64,000 nucleotides of DNA from NCBI GenBank assembly GCA_020849615.1, contig JADLFW010000003.1:1-64000 (forward strand), written 5' to 3'. Shown piece by piece: positions 34,765-42,137 of this stretch (position 1 is its first letter; each line of letters begins with the position of its first letter). This DNA comes from Phycisphaerales bacterium. Lineage in GTDB: Bacteria; Planctomycetota; Phycisphaerae; Phycisphaerales; UBA1924. The notes under the pieces were generated by a model. That model was not told the origin of the DNA. It saw only the letters and a program-made list of their open reading frames with translations, and did not search any database. The translations under genes and the position numbers were made by a program.

Positions 34765-34799
34765 CCCCGCCGGGCCCGGCCGCGTGGTAGGCTTGCGGC

Positions 34800-35333
34800 A
34801 TGAGTGCGATGCTCATCCTGGCCGAGAGCCCCTTCGCGATGCTCAGCTTCCTGGCGGGCCCGGCGATCCTGACCAACGCTTCGACGGTGCTGGCCCTGGG
34901 CACGGCCAATCGCCTGGCCCGGACGGCGGACCGGGCGCGGGGCGCCGCCGCGGCGATCCTGGATTCCAAGGACCGCGGCGACCCGCGGGTCGAGGTGCAG
35001 CAGGGTGAGTTCCGGACGGCGACGCGGCGGACGTGGCTGCTGGTCCGGGCCCTGAGCCGCTTCTACCTGGCGGCGGGCCTTTTCGCGGCGGCGACGTGCA
35101 TCGCGCTGCTGGGGGCCATCCTCGATTATCTTCGCATCACACCGCTCACGCCCACCATCCAGGTCACCTCGCTGGTGACGGTGATGGCGGGGGTGGGCGG
35201 GCTGGTGCACGGCGCGCTGATCCTGGTGCGGGAGACTAATCTCGCCATCGGCGCGGTGGAGCAGCAGCAGGCGGCCGTGCGGAAATGGTGCGAGCAGAAT
35301 CCACAGAGCGTGGGCGCGTTGCCCGGCAGTTGA
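34800..35333 (+). CDS. DUF2721 membrane protein
   Basis: 177 residues with three transmembrane segments (about 15-38, 80-105, 120-145). The family pattern is ILTNASTVLALGTANRLARTADR, RRTWLLVRAL and a C-terminal IGAVEQQ amphipathic helix. Function unknown. TAGGCT ends 6 bases before the ATG, with no Shine-Dalgarno. The GDSL gene follows 15 bases downstream, likely on the same transcript. Confidence 0.75.
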   Translation: MSAMLILAESPFAMLSFLAGPAILTNASTVLALGTANRLARTADRARGAAAAILDSKDRGDPRVEVQQGEFRTATRRTWLLVRALSRFYLAAGLFAAATCIALLGAILDYLRITPLTPTIQVTSLVTVMAGVGGLVHGALILVRETNLAIGAVEQQQAAVRKWCEQNPQSVGALPGS

Positions 35334-35348
35334 ACAGGAGATCGAACG

Positions 35349-36083
35349 ATGACGGCGAGAACCGCGGTCCTGACGATGTGCGCAATGATGGCGTTCGCCG
35401 GGCCCGCACGCCCGGCCTTGGCCCAGCCGCCCGCCGAGACCAAATGCACCGCGACCACGCCGGAGTTCCACGAGGGGACGCAGGCCCGGTTCGAGCGGTT
35501 CAACGAGATTTCCAAGGCCGGGGAGGCGCAGCTGGTGTTCCTGGGCGATTCGATCACCGAGGGGTGGGAGGGCGCGGGCAAGGAGGTGTGGGCATCGCGG
35601 TACACCCCGCGGAAGGCGGCCAACTTCGGGATCGGCGGCGACCGCACCGAGCACGTGCTGTGGCGGCTCGATCACGGCAACTTCGATGGGCTCAAGCCCA
35701 GGCTGATCGTGATCATGATCGGCACGAACAACGCGGGTCACCGCCAGGAAGCCCCGGCGGACACCGCGGCGGGGATCAGAGCGATCCTCGACCGCCTCCG
35801 GGCCAAGTGCCCGGATTCCAGGATCCTGCTGCTGGGGATCTTCCCTCGCGGCGAGAAGACTGATGACCCGCTGCGGAAGATCAACGAGCGGACCAACGCG
35901 ATCATCCAGTCCTACGCCGATGGCGAGCGCATCGTGTACAAGGACATCGGGGACAAGTTCCTCGACAGCAAGGGTGTGCTGAGCAAGGAGATCATGCCGG
36001 ACCTGCTGCACCTGAGCCCGCAGGGCTACGGGATCTGGGCGGATGCGATCGAGGAGGATGTGAAGCGCCTGATGGCGGAGTAG
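35349..36083 (+). CDS. Secreted SGNH/GDSL hydrolase
   Basis: 244 residues. Signal peptide with PARPALA then QPP cleavage context. Block I is [10 protein letters not shown] with the catalytic Ser, block [12 protein letters not shown], block [10 protein letters not shown], and block [11 protein letters not shown] with Asp and His. It resembles platelet-activating-factor acetylhydrolase/esterase members such as carbohydrate acetylesterases. CAGGAGATCG lies upstream of the ATG and acts as Shine-Dalgarno. The gene lies 15 bases after the DUF2721 gene. Confidence 0.88.
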   Translation: MTARTAVLTMCAMMAFAGPARPALAQPPAETKCTATTPEFHEGTQARFERFNEISKAGEAQLVFLGDSITEGWEGAGKEVWASRYTPRKAANFGIGGDRTEHVLWRLDHGNFDGLKPRLIVIMIGTNNAGHRQEAPADTAAGIRAILDRLRAKCPDSRILLLGIFPRGEKTDDPLRKINERTNAIIQSYADGERIVYKDIGDKFLDSKGVLSKEIMPDLLHLSPQGYGIWADAIEEDVKRLMAE

Positions 36084-36091
36084 CGCCGGGG

Positions 36092-36406
36092 TCAATCGTC
36101 CCACTCGACCGTCACATCGGGGCTGAGCCACATTCCGAACCAGAATCCGCCGCAGCGGGCATAGCCCCGCCGGACATCCCCTTCAAGGTCGCGGACCGTG
36201 ATCCGGTAGACCGCGTTCTTGTCGTTGCTGCGGAAGAAGAACGGGCCGCGGAGCATCCAGCGGTAGTCGGCCTCAAGGATCTCGTACCCGTTCTCGTCGG
36301 CCCAGCGGTCCAGCAGGGACCTGCCGCGATTCATGTGAAGCGACAACATGGCGCCCACGATCACGAGCAGAAACGCTACCGCCGCGATGCCCTGCACGGT
36401 CTGCAA
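36092..36406 (-). CDS. Small membrane protein of unknown function
   Basis: 104 residues. One transmembrane helix (about 6-24) is followed by a compact beta-rich cytoplasmic or external domain (LLDRWADENGYEIL, RGPFFFRSNDKNAVYRI, WFGMWLSPDVTVEWDD). Not recognised beyond resemblance to short planctomycete proteins of this layout. No ATG is present at the N-terminus; TTG at 36406 or the GTG at 36397 would be the start. It follows top6A by 22 bases on the same strand. Confidence 0.5.
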   Translation of the reverse strand: MQTVQGIAAVAFLLVIVGAMLSLHMNRGRSLLDRWADENGYEILEADYRWMLRGPFFFRSNDKNAVYRITVRDLEGDVRRGYARCGGFWFGMWLSPDVTVEWDD

Positions 36407-36428
36407 GCCAGAATCCTCATCGTACGTG

Positions 36429-37559
36429 TCAGTCCAGCCAGTCCTTCGCCTTCAGCCGCTCCGGCACGTACGTCTCCGTCACGTAGCTGATGTCCTTGGT
36501 GATCAGCGATTCGACTTCCATCTTGAAGCCGTTGGAGAGCAGCCTGTCGATCTCCTTCTGCCAGCCCCGGTGCCCCTTGAACCACGGGTAGTCCGCGATC
36601 TGCTTCGCCCGCTTGGTGTCGTTGTCGTTCAGCGCGATCTGCACATCATCGGTCAGCTGGCAGCGGTCGTAGTCCATGGCCCGCAGGCCGATGAACTTGG
36701 CCTCGGGGATCGCCAGGCGCTCCGACTCGAAGGCCAGCGACATCGACCCCTGCTTGATGACGCTGAAGATGTAGTGCCCCCACGGGTCGCAGTCCAGCAG
36801 GCAGTAGATCGGCAGGCCCAGCTCGCGGTTCAGCCGGGCCAGCAGCCGCCGCACGCCCCGCGGCGGCTGGCCGCCGCCCTCGGTCAGGATGCAGTTGTGC
36901 TTCTGCCAGAACTTGTCCTCGTTGAAGCGCGACCACACCGTGTTCTTCTCGACGTGCAGCACGAACCTGGCATCGCACTTCTTGAACTGGATGATGTCGG
37001 GTTCCACGATCGAGGGGATCGCGTACCCGCCCGAGCCCATCCGCCGGCAGTCGATCTCATCGCCGGTGTCGATGATCGTGATGTTGCCGACCATCGTCCC
37101 CGCCTTCTTGGCGAAGATGTGCAGCTCCTCGCGCAGCGACCCCAGCGTCACCTCGAGGTCCTCGAGGATCGCATCCGACTCATCCTGGTCGGCGAAGGTC
37201 TTTTCCTTCGTCCCCGCGATTGTGTGCAGCCCCTTGTAGAACATCGCACGCAGCGAGAGCGTCTTGTCGGCCTCGATGAGGCTCTTGATGCTCTCGGAGT
37301 GCAGCAGGGTCTGCATGAAGACCTTGGCCTGGTTCAGGTTGAAGAGCTCCCGCTCCTGCCGGGCCTCACCCATCCGCAGGATGCCGTGCTTCTTGTCCCA
37401 GACCGTGTTAGAGAGCGCCCGCGTCGGCACGTGGATGACCGGCTCGCGGCCCGACAGCGTCGTCCTGGCGACCGTGTCGGCCAGCCCCACGACGCGCTTC
37501 ATGGTGACGGCGTCGCGGTCCTTCTTCGATGATGCGGTTCTGACGGGTTTCTTCGACAT
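36429..37559 (-). CDS. top6A: DNA topoisomerase VI subunit A
   Basis: 376 residues, Spo11/Top6A family, the DNA-cleaving subunit of type IIB topoisomerase. The winged-helix domain carries the catalytic Tyr108 in LSLRAMFYKGLH. The TOPRIM domain has Glu204 in LHVEKNTVW and the DxD acids 256/258 in LLDCDPWGHYI. It is full length, not the short mini-A form. In archaea top6A and top6B are adjacent; here a reductase gene and a 124-bp repeat stand between them on the same strand. Presence in a bacterium is unusual. Confidence 0.93.
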   Translation of the reverse strand: MSKKPVRTASSKKDRDAVTMKRVVGLADTVARTTLSGREPVIHVPTRALSNTVWDKKHGILRMGEARQERELFNLNQAKVFMQTLLHSESIKSLIEADKTLSLRAMFYKGLHTIAGTKEKTFADQDESDAILEDLEVTLGSLREELHIFAKKAGTMVGNITIIDTGDEIDCRRMGSGGYAIPSIVEPDIIQFKKCDARFVLHVEKNTVWSRFNEDKFWQKHNCILTEGGGQPPRGVRRLLARLNRELGLPIYCLLDCDPWGHYIFSVIKQGSMSLAFESERLAIPEAKFIGLRAMDYDRCQLTDDVQIALNDNDTKRAKQIADYPWFKGHRGWQKEIDRLLSNGFKMEVESLITKDISYVTETYVPERLKAKDWLD

Positions 37560-37568
37560 GATGATCTC

Positions 37569-38117
37569 TCAGCCGCGGCCCGCGCGGGCCGGCTCGTAAT
37601 GCACTTCGATGATGCCGTTCGATAACGCCCGATGACGCTTGACCGTCAGCCCCTCAACGCCGGGCCCGCGCTTGGGGAACAGCGGCAGGCCCTCTCCCAG
37701 CAGCACCGGGATGATCGAGATCTCCCAGCGGTCGATCAGCCGGGCCTCGTGGAAGGGAACGATGGATTCCCCGCCCCCGCCGATCCAGATGTCCTTGCCG
37801 GTGCCGGCGAGTTCCTGCTTCAGCCGGGCCGCCAACTCGCGCACATCGCCCGCGAACGCCTCGATCCCCGCCGGGACATCCTGCGGCAGGGGGCGATGCG
37901 TCATGACGACCACCCGCCCGCTCTCCTGATGGTACTCGCCGCGCTGCCGGGCCTGGTCGAACGTCTTGCGACCCCAAACCGTGGCGCCGATCGTCTTGGC
38001 GAAACCCATGAAGTCGATCTCGGGGCAGAAGTACGGGTTGAGCCAGTCCACACCGCCCGCGCTGTCGGCGATGTAGCCATCCAGGGACATCGCGATGTAG
38101 ACGCGGAGGAGGGTCAT
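37569..38117 (-). CDS. Dihydrofolate reductase-like (RibD C-terminal) protein
   Basis: 182 residues, RibD_C/DHFR fold: VYIAMSLDGYIADSAGGVDWL at the N-terminus, TVWGRKTFDQ, GKDIWIGGGGE (NADPH loop) and DRWEISIIPVLLGEGLPLF. These proteins are NADPH-dependent reductases, often pyrimidine- or pterin-like, substrate unknown. It sits 9 bases upstream of top6A and right next to a 124-bp repeat, so it interrupts the top6B-top6A pair. The ATG at 38117 has GAGGAGGGTC just upstream as Shine-Dalgarno. Confidence 0.85.
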   Translation of the reverse strand: MTLLRVYIAMSLDGYIADSAGGVDWLNPYFCPEIDFMGFAKTIGATVWGRKTFDQARQRGEYHQESGRVVVMTHRPLPQDVPAGIEAFAGDVRELAARLKQELAGTGKDIWIGGGGESIVPFHEARLIDRWEISIIPVLLGEGLPLFPKRGPGVEGLTVKRHRALSNGIIEVHYEPARAGRG

Positions 38118-38128
38118 GGGGCGGCGCC

Positions 38129-38252
38129 TAAGTCGTGTTTGGTCGATCGATTCCGGGGTGGCACGGTTCTCCGAACCGTGCATTTCGATCGGTGTTTCCA
38201 TGCCCGGCTCGGAGAGCCGGGCCACCTAAAGGCATCCGTCAAACAGAACCTA
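38129..38252 (-). mobile_element. 124-bp MITE-like element, copy 1
   Basis: Read on the minus strand it begins TAGGTTCTGTTTGACGGAT and ends with an imperfect inverted copy (TAAGTCGTGTTTG read inward from the other end). Inside are two hairpins, GCCCGGCTC-TCC-GAGCCGGGC and GCACGGTTC-GGAG-AACCGTGC, each flanked outward by GTGGC/GCCAC. Its first three bases, TAG, are the stop codon of top6B. Confidence 0.8.
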
Positions 38253-40562
38253 GAACAGCTTCGGGCCATCATCCACGGGAACAAGCTTGCCGTTGATGAG
38301 CCGCATCTTGGGCTTGGGCTTCGGCTCTGCGGCTTTCGATGCGGGTGGTGGTGGGGCGGCGACGGTCCGGGCCGCGGGCTTCTCGGACGGCTTCGCGGCC
38401 TTGTCGGGAAGCTTCGCGGGTTTGTCGGGCGCGCTGCGCGTTTCCTTCGCAGACTTCGCGGGCGCCGCCTTGCCCTTCTGGCTCAGCCGCCTGGGAGTCT
38501 CGGTGTCGATGAGCCGCGGCTGGTCATCATCCCCGCCTTTGGCGAGGGAGGCGACCGTCAGTTGCGCCGCCTCGGCCTTTGACAGCGCCGCGACGGGCGG
38601 GCCGGCGGCGCCGCTCTTGTCCACCGACCGGAGGCCGGCGCCACTCTCCACGATGATCACGCCATCCTGGTCGGCGGGGTCTTCTTCCTTGATGCGTTTG
38701 CCTTCATCATCCAGCACCAGGTCGGCGACGGCCGTCTTGGCCCGGGCCTGCTCGAGCAGGGCGTTGTACACCTTCCTGGCGTCGGTGCCCGTGATCGCGT
38801 TGATGCTCTTGGCGATCTCGCCGATATAGCGCTCGAAGACATCGCGGCGCTCGGATTCGCGCCGCATCTTCAGCCGTTTGCGCAGGTACGTCCCCAGCTT
38901 CCGCCCGCACTCCATCAGCGCGAGCTTCATCTCCTTGCGGATCTCATCGTAATCGGCGATGGCCTCCTTGGATTCGCTGGTGAAGGGCACCCACACGCTG
39001 GCCATGTGGATCATGATGACCAGTGGCCCGACCGGCACCGCGCCGCGCGGCTGCTGCAGGTCGTAGTTGCGCCAGTTGGTCTCCGCCACCGCCTTGAAGC
39101 TCGAGCACGCCGACTGCTGGAAGAGCAGCGGCACACGGTTGGCGAAGCGGATGACGCGGCAGGTGTCCTCGGTCGCCAGCTGGCCTCCGAAGGCGATCGC
39201 CGCCTCGATCAGGAACGGGCGGCCACGGTAGACATCAGGCTCGCGGGAGCTGGCGGCGTAGAACTCGGCCCGGACTCCCTTGAGCAGGCCCGCGAGAAGC
39301 TGTCGGACGCCGATGGGGGCGAGGCAGTCGGTCGGCGGCGGGGGGAGCTTGGCCTCCTGCATTTCCTTGTAGAGCAGTTCCGCCTTGGCGTGGTCGATGT
39401 CGGCGACCTTGGCCCGGCTGGAGACCTTGATCTTGTCGCAGAAGGTCGAGGCCGTGGATGCTGAAATGCGGCTGAACTTGTCCTGGAGGAAGTTGTAGAG
39501 GGTGTAGCCCGGCTTCTCGGTCTCGGCCTCCTTGAGCATCTGGAGGAGCATGCCCAGCTCGACACCGCGCGGGTGGGGCTGGATCTCCTTGGTCTCGGGC
39601 GGCAGCTCATTCACGCCGCGGGGGTAGACGGTGACGCCGCTGGTCTCGGTCGTGATGGCGGGTTCAGGAGGCGGGGGTGGGGAGGTCGTCTCCGCCGCCG
39701 CGGGCTCGACGGCCTTGGCGCCCCGCTTCAGGAGCGGGACATCCTCCTCTTCGGCCGCGCTCTCTTTCGACGGCGGCACGAACGTGATCCGCGCGTGGGG
39801 GTTGGCGATCGCCGTCAACTCGAGGAACTCATCGACCGAACCGCGGCCCTTCTGGTAGCGCCCCTCCAGCTCGATCGACACGCTGGTGCCCGTGGTGTAG
39901 GCGGTGGGGGAGAGGAACTGGTTGCTTGCCGCCAGTTCCCGAGTGCCGGGCGTGAGGTCGCGGAACCGCTCGGGCGGGAAGAACCTGGTCTCCTTGTCCA
40001 CCGTGACCTCGGCCCGGTTGGTCTTGGTGTTCATCGCCAGCTCGATGTGGTGCGCGGGCTGGCCCGGCTTGGGCTTGGTGTGGATCACCATGGGCTTGCC
40101 GGTCGTGATCAGCCCGTACATCCCCGCCGCCGAGATGCCGATGCCCTGCTGCCCGCGGGACATCTTCAGGCGGTGGAACTTGGAGCCGTAGAGCAGGCGT
40201 CCGAAGATGTGCTCGACCTGCTTTCGCACGATGCCGGGCCCGTTGTCCACCACGGTGATGCGGTACCGCGATGACTTGGCGCTCGCCGGCCGGTCGGGCT
40301 GCAAATCCTCGATCACCACCGTGACATCCGGCAGGATCTCCGCCTCCTCGCACGCATCCAGCGAGTTGTCGACGGCCTCCTTCACGGTCGTCAGCAGCGC
40401 CTTGCGCGGGTTGTCGAACCCGAGCAGGTGGCGGTTCTTGACGAAGAACTCCGAGACGGAGATGTCGCGCTGCTTGGCCGCCATCGTCTCGGCGGTGGCG
40501 CGCGGGGCGGATCGGGTCTTGCTCATGCGCGGGGAACTCTCGGCGTCTAAAACTTCTGTCAT
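38250..40562 (-). CDS. top6B: DNA topoisomerase VI subunit B
   Basis: 770 residues; ATPase subunit of type IIB topoisomerase. The GHKL ATPase (about 25-250) shows VKEAVDNSLDACEEA, VVDNGPGI and SRGQQGIGISAAG. The helix-two-turn-helix domain follows (RISASTASTFCDKIK, DCLAPIG) and then the transducer domain with the ATP-lid Lys region. A Pro/Glu/Thr-rich insert occurs at about 290-330 and a 120-residue Lys/Ala/Pro-rich C-terminal extension beyond residue ~650. ATG 40562 is supported by GGGAGGG. Its TAG stop coincides with the first bases of a 124-bp repeat. Confidence 0.92.
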   Translation of the reverse strand: MTEVLDAESSPRMSKTRSAPRATAETMAAKQRDISVSEFFVKNRHLLGFDNPRKALLTTVKEAVDNSLDACEEAEILPDVTVVIEDLQPDRPASAKSSRYRITVVDNGPGIVRKQVEHIFGRLLYGSKFHRLKMSRGQQGIGISAAGMYGLITTGKPMVIHTKPKPGQPAHHIELAMNTKTNRAEVTVDKETRFFPPERFRDLTPGTRELAASNQFLSPTAYTTGTSVSIELEGRYQKGRGSVDEFLELTAIANPHARITFVPPSKESAAEEEDVPLLKRGAKAVEPAAAETTSPPPPPEPAITTETSGVTVYPRGVNELPPETKEIQPHPRGVELGMLLQMLKEAETEKPGYTLYNFLQDKFSRISASTASTFCDKIKVSSRAKVADIDHAKAELLYKEMQEAKLPPPPTDCLAPIGVRQLLAGLLKGVRAEFYAASSREPDVYRGRPFLIEAAIAFGGQLATEDTCRVIRFANRVPLLFQQSACSSFKAVAETNWRNYDLQQPRGAVPVGPLVIMIHMASVWVPFTSESKEAIADYDEIRKEMKLALMECGRKLGTYLRKRLKMRRESERRDVFERYIGEIAKSINAITGTDARKVYNALLEQARAKTAVADLVLDDEGKRIKEEDPADQDGVIIVESGAGLRSVDKSGAAGPPVAALSKAEAAQLTVASLAKGGDDDQPRLIDTETPRRLSQKGKAAPAKSAKETRSAPDKPAKLPDKAAKPSEKPAARTVAAPPPPASKAAEPKPKPKMRLINGKLVPVDDGPKLF

Positions 40563-40753
40563 TCCGGGCCCTCCCTGGCTCTCGGTTCGCTCGAGCGGGT
40601 AGAGTAGCGGGTGAACACCGGCCGGCGGAGCCGGGCCCGCGCCGGGCGGGCCAGCATTCTTCCGGGCGACGCGGCGAAGTTCGGGGGCAAGCGGTCGAAA
40701 TCCGGCCGTCCCCGGCGCACTCCCCGCCCGGGGCTTCCAGGAAGGACGGGCGG

Positions 40754-42133
40754 ATGAAGTCAAGACCCCGGCTGGTGGCCGTCGCCAATCGACTCCCCGT
40801 CCACCGGGTCGGCGGGATCTATCCACGCTGGGTTACCAGCCCCGGCGGGCTCGTCACCGCCCTCGCGCCGATCGTCCGAAAGACCGGCGGCGCCTGGGTA
40901 GGCTGGGATGGTTCCACCGAACGCAAGGCTTCCCCCTTCACCCACGACGGGATCGCCATCCGCCCGGTCAGCATCACCGAATCCGAGGTCGAGTCCTTCT
41001 ACAACAAGTTCTCCAACCAGACCCTCTGGCCCCTCTACCACGATGCGATCCGCACGCCCATCTTCGACCGGAAGACCTGGCGGCCGTACGTCGAGGTGAA
41101 CAGCCGCTTCGCCCGCGCGGCGGCCCGCACGGCCCAGCCGGGCGACTGGGTCTGGGTCCACGACTACCACCTCCAGCTGGTCCCGGCGATGATCCGCCAG
41201 ATCCGCCCGGATGTGAAGATCGGATTCTTCCTTCACATCCCCTTCCCGCCGGAGGAGCTCTTCGCGTGGCTCCCATGGCGCAAGCAGATCCTCCAGGGGC
41301 TGCTGGGGGCGGACCTGGTGGGGTTCCAGACCTACGCCGCGGTGCGGAACTTCTCCCGGCTGGCCCGCGACTTCACGACCGCCGAGGGCACCGACACCGC
41401 CCTGGAGTACGAGGGCCGGACGGTCGCGGTCAACGCGTTCCCGATCTCGATCGACTTCAAGTCGTTCGAGGATGTGGCCCGCTCGCGCGAATCCTCCGAG
41501 GCCGGGGCCCTGATCCGCCAGCGCGTCGGCGTCGGACGCAAGATCCTCCTCTGCGTCGACCGCCTCGACTACACCAAGGGCATCGACGCCCGCCTGCAGG
41601 CCTACGAGCTCCTCCTCAACTCGGGCCGCGTCTCCGTGGATGACGCCGTGCTCGTCCAGATCGCCGTCCCCAGCCGCGAGCGCGTCTTCGAGTACGCCGA
41701 CCTCCGCCAGGAGATCGACCGCATGGTCGGCCGCATCAACGGCGACCACAGCGTGCCGGGCCGCGTCGCCGTCCACTACTTCCGCCGCAACTTCTCCCGC
41801 GAGGAGCTGATCGCCTACTACCGGGCCGCCGACATCATGGTCGTCACCCCCCTCCGCGACGGCATGAACCTCGTCGCCAAGGAGTACATCGCCTCCCGCG
41901 TCGACTCCACCGGCGTGCTTATCCTCAGCGAGTTCGCCGGCGCGGCCCGCGAGCTGCGCCGGGCCGTCCTCGTCAACCCGCGCGATGTCGAGGGCCTCGC
42001 CGAGGCCATGGTCACGGCCATCCGCACCCCCGTCAAGGAGGCCCGGCACAACATGAACATCCTCCGCATGCAGGTCCGCCGCCACGATGTGTTCGAGTGG
42101 GCCGACCAGTTCCTCCGCGCCCTCCAGGATTGA
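40754..42133 (+). CDS. otsA: Alpha,alpha-trehalose-phosphate synthase (UDP-forming)
   Basis: 459 residues, GT20 glycosyltransferase joining UDP-glucose and glucose-6-phosphate to trehalose-6-phosphate. It shows VAVANRLPVH, VWVHDYHLQLVP, FLHIPFPPEELF, CVDRLDYTKGID, and PLRDGMNLVAKEYI. It is followed 5 bases later by the phosphatase/GH15 fusion, so the two form a trehalose operon. It is divergent from top6B with about 190 bases between them. Confidence 0.95.
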   Translation: MKSRPRLVAVANRLPVHRVGGIYPRWVTSPGGLVTALAPIVRKTGGAWVGWDGSTERKASPFTHDGIAIRPVSITESEVESFYNKFSNQTLWPLYHDAIRTPIFDRKTWRPYVEVNSRFARAAARTAQPGDWVWVHDYHLQLVPAMIRQIRPDVKIGFFLHIPFPPEELFAWLPWRKQILQGLLGADLVGFQTYAAVRNFSRLARDFTTAEGTDTALEYEGRTVAVNAFPISIDFKSFEDVARSRESSEAGALIRQRVGVGRKILLCVDRLDYTKGIDARLQAYELLLNSGRVSVDDAVLVQIAVPSRERVFEYADLRQEIDRMVGRINGDHSVPGRVAVHYFRRNFSREELIAYYRAADIMVVTPLRDGMNLVAKEYIASRVDSTGVLILSEFAGAARELRRAVLVNPRDVEGLAEAMVTAIRTPVKEARHNMNILRMQVRRHDVFEWADQFLRALQD

Positions 42134-42137
42134 CGCC

